Positions 17,260 to 28,800 of a stretch of DNA of 55,804 nucleotides are shown piece by piece. Numbering within the stretch: position 1 is the stretch's first letter; each line of letters begins with the position of its first letter. Source of the DNA: Legionellales bacterium (GTDB taxonomy: Bacteria; Pseudomonadota; Gammaproteobacteria; Berkiellales; Berkiellaceae); contig CANJMM010000007.1 in NCBI GenBank assembly GCA_947475765.1, forward strand, positions 1-55,804. The letters are read 5' to 3'. The position numbers and the translations under genes are program-made. The notes beneath the pieces were generated by a model, which had not been told where the DNA came from, did no database searches, and was given only the letters and a program-made list of their open reading frames with translations.

Positions 17260-19683
17260 CTAATTTAATTTTTTTAAGAACTCAAGCCATAAGATGCTAC
17301 TAAAACCAATTAATATACTTTTTATCAGCAGGCTAAAAGGCAAGGCAGAGAAGTGAAATAAATGGCTTAAAAAAGGCACATAGATAGCCAAAAACAAAAA
17401 TAATAAAGTCAAAAAAATGATTCTTGTCATGATTTTATTGGGAATAAGCATCGCATAAATAACAGATCCATGACTTCTATTGGCATAAATTAAAACAAGA
17501 TTGCTGATAATTAAGCTCACAAAAGCAAAAGTTCTTGCTTGAGATTCTGGCAGTATTTTTATTGCCCAATCATAACCCAATAAAACAAAGGCGAATATGC
17601 CTATACCCTGAAATAAGGCATAGATCAGCGTTTTAGCATCGAGTAAAGTTAAGCGTGTATTTCTAGGGGGCTTTTTCATTGAGCCAGGTTCAGCCGCTTC
17701 ATTTTCAAAAGCGATAGAGCAAACAGGGTCAATTATTAATTGCAAAAAAGCAATATGAATAGGGTAAAATAAAATAGGCCAACCTAATAAAACAGGAAGT
17801 AACGCCATGCCAGCTATAGGTACATGAACGGCTAAAATATAGCCCATGGCTTTTTTAATGTTTTCAAAAATGCATCGACCTATAGAAATAGCCGTAATAA
17901 TAGAAGAAAAATTATCATCGAGTAAAATAAGCGTAGACGCTTCTCTTGCCACATCCGTGCCTCTTTTGCCCATTGCGATGCCGACATGAGCTGTTTTAAG
18001 AGCAGGGGCATCGTTTACCCCATCTCCTGTCATGGCGACAATCTCGCCATTTGTTTTTAGGCCTTGAATGATTTTTAATTTTAATTCAGGGGTGATTCGT
18101 GCAAAAATATCCGTATTTTTTAAACATTCAGTAAGGCGGACATTATTCATCTTGCTGATTTCTGGTCCCGTAAGCACATGATTAAAGCTTAATCCTGCTT
18201 GTTTTGCAATGGCTTTGGCGGTTTCAGGAAAATCTCCTGTGATCATTTTTACTTTTATGCCTGCTTCATAGCATTTTCTCAGAGTTTCTTGAATATCAGG
18301 GCGTAGGGGATCAGATACGCCTATTAATCCTAAAAATTCAAAGGATAACGCTTCTTGAGCATCAGGCCACTTTTCTTTGGCATAACTGCCTTTGGCAACG
18401 CCTAATATTCTTAAGCCCAGTTTGGCCATTGCCTGAACTGCCTCAAGAATCGCCATTTTATCTTGTGTTTTATTTTCTAGCTTACATAATTGGATAATGG
18501 CCTCAGGAGCGCCTTTTGCGGCAAGCGTATAATAAGCCAAAGCAGGGTTTTTCCAGGCATGTGTTTTAACAGGCAGCTCAGGTGTTCTATCATATTCATG
18601 CACTAAACTCCACCCTTGGTGGCGTAGGGCTAAATCCGGTAAATAGGTATTGCCAAGTTCATGACAAGCCTTTTCTATGGGATCTAAAGGCGTATTTTCG
18701 CTGGCTAAAATAGCATACTGTGTTAATCTTTCAAAATCAGCAGATAATTTTTTGGGGCTGGTTAAGGCAATATCTTGAAAAAGAGGATTTACCCATAATG
18801 TGTGGGCAGTCATACAATTTTCAGTCAACGTGCCGGTTTTATCCACACATAAGACAGAAATGGCGCCTAGGGTTTCAATGGCGGAAATGCGCCTGGTTAA
18901 TACGTGTTTTTTAGACAGTCGCCAAGCACCTAAGGCAGGAAACACGGTTAAAATAATCGGAAATTCTTCAGGTAATAAAGACATGGCAAGCGCCAGGCCT
19001 GACAATAAGGCATTTAACCAATTTCCTGTCGCCAAACCCAATAGGCAGATTAAAAGCAAACAGATGCTGATGCTAATAATAGAAATATGTTGAACTAATT
19101 TGGATATTTGAACTTGTAGAGGCGAGGGAGTGGGTTCAAGTGTGTCTAGAGCCACCCCAATTTTCCCTATGGCCGTATTTTCACCAATAGCTTGAACTTG
19201 AAATACCCCTTGGCCTTGAACGACCATGGTTCCAGAATAAACAGTATGATAATTTTGGGAAAGATTTTTAATAACAGCTAAAGATTCACCTGTTAAGAGC
19301 GATTCATCTACAAGTAAATCATTACTAGAAATAAGTATGCCATCAGCAGGAATTCTGTCTCCTTCATAGATAATCACAGTGTCATTTATAATAATATCTC
19401 GGCTATTTATTTTAACAGTCTGGTTATTTCTTATGACAAAGGCATTTGGACTGGTTAATTCACGTAAGGCTTCTAAAGCACGCTCTGTTTTGCCTTCTTG
19501 ATAAATGGAGATAGCAATAATGACTAGGACAAAGACAGAAAGGGAAAGGCCTTCTTGCAGCTCGCCAAATACCAAATATAAAATCATAGCTATCATTAAA
19601 AGCAGAATCATGGGTTCTTTGATAAGGCCCAAAATAAGGGTTAGATAACTTCGGCGATGTTTTTTGGGGAGCGTATTATCCAA
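17260..19683 (-). CDS. Cation-translocating P-type ATPase (P2 type, Ca2+-ATPase-like), short N-terminus
   Basis: 807 aa. It is an ATP-driven cation pump of the inner membrane, with the actuator motif LTGES, phosphorylation motif DKTGTLT (Asp281), the nucleotide-binding domain, hinge TGDGVNDAPALK and a C-terminal bundle of six helices. The M4 ion-binding motif is PEEFP, seen in P2-type bacterial pumps, so divalent cations are likely; the exact ion cannot be assigned. The usual cation-ATPase N domain (about 50-60 aa) is missing. The protein starts at the TTG at 19681-19683 (DNTLPKKHRRS, which corresponds to the conserved GPNELPKKKRS just before M1), and an in-frame stop lies two codons upstream. 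Divergent from the giant gene. Confidence 0.88.
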   Translation of the reverse strand: MDNTLPKKHRRSYLTLILGLIKEPMILLLMIAMILYLVFGELQEGLSLSVFVLVIIAISIYQEGKTERALEALRELTSPNAFVIRNNQTVKINSRDIIINDTVIIYEGDRIPADGILISSNDLLVDESLLTGESLAVIKNLSQNYHTVYSGTMVVQGQGVFQVQAIGENTAIGKIGVALDTLEPTPSPLQVQISKLVQHISIISISICLLLICLLGLATGNWLNALLSGLALAMSLLPEEFPIILTVFPALGAWRLSKKHVLTRRISAIETLGAISVLCVDKTGTLTENCMTAHTLWVNPLFQDIALTSPKKLSADFERLTQYAILASENTPLDPIEKACHELGNTYLPDLALRHQGWSLVHEYDRTPELPVKTHAWKNPALAYYTLAAKGAPEAIIQLCKLENKTQDKMAILEAVQAMAKLGLRILGVAKGSYAKEKWPDAQEALSFEFLGLIGVSDPLRPDIQETLRKCYEAGIKVKMITGDFPETAKAIAKQAGLSFNHVLTGPEISKMNNVRLTECLKNTDIFARITPELKLKIIQGLKTNGEIVAMTGDGVNDAPALKTAHVGIAMGKRGTDVAREASTLILLDDNFSSIITAISIGRCIFENIKKAMGYILAVHVPIAGMALLPVLLGWPILFYPIHIAFLQLIIDPVCSIAFENEAAEPGSMKKPPRNTRLTLLDAKTLIYALFQGIGIFAFVLLGYDWAIKILPESQARTFAFVSLIISNLVLIYANRSHGSVIYAMLIPNKIMTRIIFLTLLFLFLAIYVPFLSHLFHFSALPFSLLIKSILIGFSSILWLEFLKKLN

Positions 19684-19807
19684 TTTTTAGCATGTCCATT
19701 ATTGACTATTAGCTTATGAGTTAATTTTAAATGAATTTTATATTTATAGGTTATATAGCTTATATTTATAGAGATAAGTAGTTTTATAAATAACAGAGGC
19801 TCGTTTC

Positions 19808-22800
19808 ATGGATAATAATAACCTCAGTCCAGATGATATGAACAGTGCATTGTTTGCGCACATTAATCTCGATTTTTTTATTTCAGGCACTCGTAATCTT
19901 GAGGGCAGGCAATACAGCGAGACCATTGGTTTTTTAAATAAATTTTTGTCCTCAACAGAGACTTATGAAGCCCTTTGCTTAGAAGCGGATGGAAAAAGTA
20001 GCAGAGGCTTATCTTTTCTTATTCAAAAACTATCTTGCCTTAATGACTTGGCAGAATTTTTAAATCCCAAGACATTAGCAGATGAATGTAATCAAGTAAA
20101 ATACAAAAAAAATCCAGAAGCAAGACCATTGGGGGGGGGGAGTTATGCTTATAAAAATGAAGAAGAAATTCAAGCGCTCATAAAAGAAAAAACAGATGCA
20201 GTTGCAGATATAATCTTGGATGACTTTATGAGCTCAGCCAGTGTCAGTTTTTTAATGCCAGGCGGATGGAGCGGCCCGAAGGCTTTAGCTTCAAGGGAAG
20301 ATACCCTAGTGAAAGAGCATGAAAAAGAAAAGGTAGAACAGGGTATTACCACTACCTATAAGCCTGCAAGAGAACAAAGGGGAAGGAAATTTGGTCATGC
20401 TATAGTCTATGAATTTAAAAAAGATCAAGACGGCAATTTATTATTTTTGATAATTAATTCAGGTGCGGGTTTAAATCATCATCAAAAAGTGAATCAGCTA
20501 GATAAAGAACGGTTTAATACCGTAAAAAGTTATAAAATCTTAAAAACAGAGTTAGATAAAGCAGATGGACCAGAAAAATTTAAGGTTTTCATGGCGGAGC
20601 TGGTCAAACCCAGGGTGTTGCCATTAGTAGAAGATAGAGATCCGGATAAAGAAATAATTTATGATGCAAACGTGTTATATCAGCAGGTATTTACAAAAAT
20701 TGCATTTTTAAATGGAAAGGAAGTTAACCCAGAAGACGTACTGGGTGAGGGGTATGCAGAGGCCAGCATCGCACAAGTATCGAACACTTGTACTCAAGCA
20801 TCATTGCATGAGCTAATGAAAAAGGATATCGAGCCAACAGATCAAAAATTAATTCTGTTTTATTTAAAATTAAAAAGCATCGAGTTATTTAAAACAAAAC
20901 TTGAGCAGAGCTTTAATGCTAAAGATTTTGGATTATTAAAACAAGCTGTTTCAAACTTGGCCAGAGAGATGCGAGCATTAAAAAAACAAAAAATTAAGCT
21001 CCCTGAAGCAGTTGAACAACGCGCAATAAAAATAATAGTTGAGGTAAATGCGAAAGAAAAATCAGAACAACAACAAGAAATGGAAATAAAAGAAGCACTT
21101 GAGCTTCAGCAAGATTTAGGTTTAGATCTAAGTTTAAGGCTTAGCTTAAGCCCTGATAAACCCCCCATTCAAGCACAAACTAGCTTGAGCACAATCATCG
21201 AAAAACCTTATTTTCCTTCTGATAAGGCAAAAGCAGCATTTCCAGATCAGGCTCAAGATAATATGGTGCAAAGGTTAATTGCATTTAATCAAAGTTTGAA
21301 TCAGGTTGAGCAAAGGCAGGATTTTAAAAAATTAGAAAATGACATTTTTCATTATTTAACAACAGAATTATGTTTAAATCCAGAAAAAATCAAACAAGAG
21401 ATCAATACGCCAGAAATGGCCGATGAATATGTAAAACAGCTAGATATTTTATTGGGAAAATATAAAAAGGCTATTCAAGAAAACAATCCTGGCAAGGATA
21501 AGCCCGATTTTTCCCCTAAAACAGTCTTGGCTTTATTAAGCATAACAGAATCTCTTGATTTCATGTATAGAGAAAACGCTTTAAATTTGAGTTTAGATGA
21601 AGAAGAGGGTGGCGTAGATTGTTTTGGTTTAACTTATACTGATTTTAAAAAAGCCTTGTTTTTTAACCCCTATTTAAGCACAGAATCGGCGAAGTTAGAT
21701 AAACGCTTTATGCAAATATTAAATAGAGATGCCTTTTTTAGAGAAGGGATTGCGCGCGAAGAATTACAAGATTATCTTAATCAAGATAAAAATAAAGCTT
21801 TTAAACAATATTTAAAAGGCTTATGGGATAAGGCGCAAGCAGAGGGGTTGCCAGATAGTCTTCCAGATAGCCTTAAAGACAGCGAATTAAAAAAAACAAT
21901 TGTTAAAGAAGGTTTGCAAGCGGCAGCGGCTTATCTTGAGCTTTTTAAAGATGATATTCCGGATGAATTTAAAGCATATAAAAATAAATTAGATTTATTT
22001 AAATCAACAAGAAAGGTGGTGGCAAATATACGAGATGCATTAGAATATTTTGATATCAAAAAATTGAATTCAGAGGTAGAGCATTGTTCAGTTTCTAATA
22101 CCAAGCCAGGGTTTCTTGATTATGATAGTGTTAAGCGCTTACGAGAAAGGTTCGATAGCGCTACTGAATTTTATCATGGCGGCGAAAATTTTGAATTTCG
22201 TGGAGATCACCAAATTCATTACGATTTAAAAAAATATTTCAAATCCATTCAAGATGAAAAAATAGACGCTAAGTTAGCGGTAGATCTTTGTGTAGAGACA
22301 ACCAGACGTTCAAAGCCTAATGGTATATACCCAAGCCCAGATGCCCCACTTTATAGAGATTTAAGATATTTAAGATTGGTTCCGGCCACGCAGTTTATAG
22401 CGACCATTGATTATTTTAAAGATAAATTATATCATTTTTCCCATGATCAAAAAAATGACTTGCAACAATATCTTAGAAGAAATATTTTTCAGCCGGGTGT
22501 TTTGCTCAGCGCCTTAGAAAATATTCCAACTTGCTTTGATACATTTACAGATTTTACCAAAACGGCCATTTTGTCTTTGAAAAAAGAAGGCGGCATTTCA
22601 GAAGATGCTTTATATTTTTATCAGTTAGAAGCCGATGTGTGTGATTATGTGACACAAGCAAGGCATGTTCTTAATGAAGAGGAAGATAAACAAAAAGCAG
22701 AAAACATGCGTAATTTAAGAACCAAGAGCTTGACTTTTTTAGAAGGGCGTAATGCAAGCAAATTACCGCCTTCACTGCGGCATCAAGTCTATTCTTTAAA

Positions 22801-25800
22801 AATGCAATTATTTTTAGCCTTAGGAAAAGACGACCCTGAGAAATTATTTAATTACTACTTTGATTATGCGGCAAACGTAAGGGATGTCCACTTAGCCTCA
22901 GGAGAAGAAAGAGAGAAAGATAAAAACTTAAAAAATGCCTGCATGAAAATTTTTGAAAAAATTAATCCAAATATGCTTTATGATTTTGCTCTTGAAAGAT
23001 CAAGGCTCACGCCAGAGTATGCTGAAGTACTAAAGAATATAGATCCGAGTAAAAATGTAATTAACTTTCCTTATTTTTATGCAAAAGACAATTCAGGCAA
23101 AAAACTGTTATCTGTTGATATGACAAATGGAGAAATGTTGGTGGGTGGGGCTTATACCTGTTACCCCCCTGCAGATCTGGCTGCTAGCGATTTATACAAA
23201 GAAATCATGGGCGATACATTCCCTAAATTGTCGGTAAGTATTTGTGAAGACACAGCGGATGCGAATAAAAAAATAACAAAATATAAAATAATAGACAGGA
23301 ACCCGGAAAGTTGTTTTTTCAAAACAGAGCATAAAGATAGCCCGTTTTCATACCAAGAATTTAAAATCATAAACGGCCAAAAATTTTGTTTTGAAAAACA
23401 AAATCAGAAAAAGCCTGAAGTGCTAGTGAATTCAGATTCTTTATTGCTTCATGATAAAAAGGGCATAAGCTTAATGGGCATGCGAAGTATGCCTGAAATA
23501 TTTTATGGCAAAGAAGCTAAAGTGTGGGCTGGGCTAGATAGAGAGAGCCACAGTTTTTTAATTGAACGCGAAAAAGACGCGTATTTTATTGCGCATATGC
23601 CAGGAGACGGGGCTAGCTTTTTTATTCAGGAGCTAGATAAAAATAAGAATGTAACAGGCTTTATGCTTGTGACACAGGAGGTTGTAAAAAGAAAAATTTT
23701 ACCTATTTTTGCAGGTTTTGAAGATCAAAGCTTTATAGAAGTTTTGGTTAAGCTCAATCCTGCAGATGTTGAAAATATTCAAGAATTCAAGGTAAAACTT
23801 GCTCGATATAATCTTGAGTTTATAGGGAAGTGGGATGAGCGCACTCAAAAATGGCAAATATCGCCTATAGATAATCCCGATTTAATTTTAGAGCAGCGCC
23901 CTAGAAGTATGCTAAAAACCGATTTGGATGTTAATAATGCATTGGTTTTTAAAAACAGAAAAACCAAAGAATGCAGTATTTACACCCCAAAGCAAGTGTA
24001 TTATGCTGATTTAAAATCAGAAGCGCAAAATGAACAAGAACAAGGAGAGCAATATTTTAAAAACCATTATCATATGCCTGTTTTAGATAAAACCAACTTG
24101 AGCAAAAGATTGGCCTTAAAATTAGGGGTTGGTGAATTAAATTTAGAAGCAAATAAAAAAAGTGTAGCCGATTTTCCAGCAGGATTGCCCACTTATTCTG
24201 GCACGGAACAATATTTTGTTTACCCGCTTAAAGTGGATCAAAATTACGACTTGCGCTTAATGTCAGATTTAGGAAGTAATCAAGAAGCGCTTGCGGAAAA
24301 GAAAATTTATTTAAAGAGCATTGAAAATCAAGATGGCGTTAGCATTTTAAAATACAAAATGTTAAATGCTGAGGGGACAGAGCTTATTGAGGGAGAAATT
24401 TCAGATATAGCACTTGAAGAAGAGCCAGAATTAAGTTTGGCTACTTTAGATAAACTCAAAACAAGTATTTTAAATGAAATAGCCAGCCAGGGGCATATCG
24501 CTAAAAAAAGAGAACCAGAAGCAAATACGCCCGAGAAAAAATTGTATCTTGCCTATATGCATTTAGCGAACAGTGAGACTGAAAAAGCATTTGAGCAAAT
24601 TCAAGCCTTAATTCAATCGGGTGGCTTAAACGGCACTCACGAAGAATTAGATATCATCGATAAAATTTTAAATAAAGCTCCAGAATTAGGAAAAACGGGC
24701 GAAGGCGAGGATCAGGAAAGGTTTATTAAAAACCCACAATCTATTGCCGTTAGAACGCATTTATTATATGCAATATTTGAATTAATGAAAAATGGCAAAA
24801 AAGATATTTTTGCTCTAAATCAATTATCTAAAAAAATAAGCCAAATTCCAGACAATACGCCTGACAAAGCAATTGCTTCTAAATATCTAGAACAGCTTAA
24901 AGCTTTTGAAGAAAGTTTAAAAGCGTTAATGGTGGTCACGCTTGACGATCAATATAAATTTAGAGAACAAATACCCAAAAATAGGCGATTGCCTGCGGCT
25001 CAAGAATATCAAATGAATGCGTGGTTGGCACCTAAAACGTTTGGCGTAGATAACGTGCAACTTCAAGCCAGATGGCATGAGATAAAAACAAAAGCAAGAT
25101 TAAAAGAGCAGGCAATATTAACAAAGCCAGATAGGCGTCAATCGGATCTAGATAGACAAAGAATAGAGGTAATCCATCAAAAGTTAGCAAAACCCCTAGA
25201 ATTGCTTACCCCCAAACAGGTATTCGCTTTAGGTTTTATGGATTCAGCGCAAATGAAATTTGCAACAAGTTATGAATGTGGCCGTAAAATAGAAAAAAAA
25301 TTAGCTGCACTTAGCCTAGAGGACTTGGCTCAAATTGGGACGCCCTCAGAAAAAAACGATAAAACCTGGTATGGCGAGAATATTAAGGCAAATAATCAAT
25401 ATGAAAAACTTTTTTACGTGGGGTTTCATGAAGCCTTTCATAAAGCCCCGCTTTCTGTTTTTAAACCAGATATTAAAAACGAAGATTTTATCAAACAATT
25501 TTATGCGATGACGCAATTAGCAAAATCTGAAGGGGGTCAAGATAATCCAGAAAAACAAAAATTAACAGAATTTTTAGAGCAAAGCCTTAAAGCCAATCTT
25601 CATGTCGATGAAAACAAAAAAAACGTCGCAGCGCTTTGGGCACCTACTTTACTGATGATCCTAAAATACCCAGCGGAATTTCAAGCAATCCACTTGGCAG
25701 ATCACCAGTCTTATGTTAAAGGTGAACGTCATAGAGAGGATATTCCAAGCAATAAATATACGCGTTTTAGTGATTATGCGAATGCCCTATTTATTCAAGC

Positions 25801-28800
25801 CAATACGCTGAGTAAAACACACAATCTTGGTATTGAACAACAAGGCTATCAAGATCAAGAAGAATCGGTATCATTTGAATCTAAACAAAGAGGTCCTGAA
25901 AAATATGCCCCTGATCCTATTGAAATTCAGGCATTAGAAGAAGCAGTGGCGCTTGCAGATAAAAGCGAAGATTGGAATTTGGCTGAATTTGAAAAAGCGA
26001 TTAAAGAACTTAAAAATCAGACTAAAGAATGCGAGAAAAAGGCAATAGATGCTTTTGTTGAAAAAACACGCGGGCAACCCTTTCGCGATAAAGTAGACGA
26101 GCAGCGGCTGTGTGATGAAGCAATAGGGAAAATTAGAAATGAAGAGAGAGATAAAGTTTTTGAGATAACACAAGCGTTTTTATCAGACCCAAAGGCAAGA
26201 ACAAGCATTGTCACAAAAGCGATTAATTTTAGAAAAGAAGTAGATGCAAATATAGCCTCTACTGAGCGCCAAATATTAAATTTAGCCAATCATCGAAATC
26301 CTAAAAAAAATGGGCATGTTCAAAAGTTAATATATAAATTTGAATTAAAGCTAATAGCCCAAGAAAGAAAAGAACTGACGATGCAAGATTTGAATCGTTT
26401 GTTTGTGCTAGCCGATTTTAAAGAGTATAAAAAAGTAACAGGGTTAACTCGGGATCAAATTCAAGCATTGCATAATCAACTTTCTCAGTATATGAACTTT
26501 GGGGTATTAAAAACACAATACGACAAAATCATCAAAGATCTGGAAAATAAAAAGCTAAAAAATCTTGATTTTAGCCCAGAAACAGAAGAAGTAAAGGCGC
26601 TAAAAGTAGAAATCACTGAATTAGGTGAAACACTGGCTTCCCATAATATTATTCCTCAAGCTGGAGATGTGGCCGATTATCAATTTTTTCAAAAAGAAGA
26701 AGGCATCTTAATTCGGGATGTGCAAAAATTTTATTTAGATAAATTGTTACATAAAGATGAGGGATCACAAAAATTTGAAAACGAAGTGATACAGCTTATT
26801 ATGGGTGGGGGCAAAAGTAAAGTCATTGCACCCATTGCAGCGCTAAAAAAGGCAAATGGAAATAATTTAGTGATTGTTCAAGTAAAAGGCAGTTTGTTAA
26901 AAACCAACTTTGCAGATATGAACAGTACTTCAACCAGGCTATTTAATCAAAAACCCATTTTATTTGAATTTGATAGAAATACGCCTATTGAATATACCGA
27001 TTTAAGAAGATTATATAGAGACTTGGCTCAGGCCTCGCTCAATAAAAATTATGTGGTCACTTCTGGCACAAGCTTACAATCCTTGGAATTACGATATTTA
27101 GAGACCCTGGCCAATAAGCCAAAAGATGACGGAGAATTGCGCTTATGGGAAAAACAAATCAAATGGTTTGAAAAATCTTTGTTATTATTAAAAAATAAAG
27201 GCGATAGAATCATCGATGAAGTGCACGATGAGCTAGACCCAAGCAAAGAGTTAAATTATACCCTGGGATCGCCTACGCCGCCTTCTAAAGCAGATGTGAA
27301 GTTAGGCATTGGCTTATTTTTCTTTTTGAAAGAAGTCGATGTTTCAGCTATTTTAGGGGCATCAGACCAACCTGAAGAAGAACGCAAAGATCAAGAAAAA
27401 AACCTTCTGGCTGATAAAATAACGGCGTTTGAGTTAATTCAAAACCCTGCCTTAATTAGCGATCCAAATACACAGCCTAAAGAGATTATGCAACAAATTG
27501 CGCAATCTTTGGTAGATATTTCTGATAGAAACAAAAATAAAAACAATCCGATTTTTGGCGTGCTTAAAAAATTAAGCGAAGCAGAACGAAATTTATTGGT
27601 GCCTTATTTATTAAGTGAAGCTGGAAGCGATGAAAACATAAACCCTATTTTAAAAGCAAAGTTAACAAAAAGAGAACGGGATGACATAGGCTTTTTAAAG
27701 TTTGAATTGTCTGGCATGTTGTCTTTTACTTTGCAAAAAAATTATAATGAAAATTATGGCCCTTCATTAAGAGAAGACATTAGCGCTGCTCAAAAAAGAA
27801 TCGCCATCCCCTATAAAGCACCTAATACCCCAAGTGAAAAATCACGATTTGGCCAATTTATAGAGGCCATGAATTATACCATTGCCCTAAACATCAGAGA
27901 GCCCCTGTCAACTAAACTCGTGGAAGACGTGATGCTCGATTATTTAAATTCCGCCAATTTAGCCTTATTAGAAGCGGGGGAGGGTAGCAGCTTAATGCAG
28001 ATGCAAGCGGCTCTAGACTTTAATCATAAGTTTGGGGAGATAAAAGATAACGACGGGAATAGCATATCATTAGAGCAACTCCAGCAATACAAAGATTCTG
28101 ATCAAGAAGCAGATAAAATAAAATTGCAGAATATTATAGAGAGGTTTAAACATTCCGAAGCCTTTAAAAAATCTGTGCTAGCCGATTATGTTTTACCCCT
28201 GGTGACCATTAATCCACAAGTGCTTTCTAGCAATAGTGCAAATTTGGCCAGCATGACGTCTACCACACAAGGCATGACCGGAACCCCTTGGAATCACCAC
28301 GCTTTTCTCGATAAAATAAGCTTTGATGAATTAAAGGGCTTAGGAACAGATGGCGAGACCATTGATTTGCTTAAAGTTAAAAAGACGCAAGTAGTAGAAT
28401 CTAATAGCTCAGACGATCCTGTTAAATTGCTTATTGAAAATCAAGCAATACCTAATGTTAGAGCGATTATTGATGTGGGGGCTTTGTTTAAAAAAGAAAA
28501 GTCTAATTTGGCGGTGGCCCAAAAAATCAGCGGTTATTTTATTGAGAAAGATAAAGATAAAGGTAAAGATAAAGATAAAAAAGAAATAAAATACGTTTTA
28601 TATTTTAATGAAGAAGAGGTATTATGCGCTTTAGATCTAGAGAAAGATATTGAGCATCAAGAGGCGATTATTAAAATTGGCAGTTCAGATGAAAGCAATA
28701 TCCGTGCGAAATTAAAAGATTGCCCCCCAGAACAACGCTTTACTTTTTATGATCAAGCAAGAATCACCGGAACGGATATTAGACAAGCCCCAAATGCACA

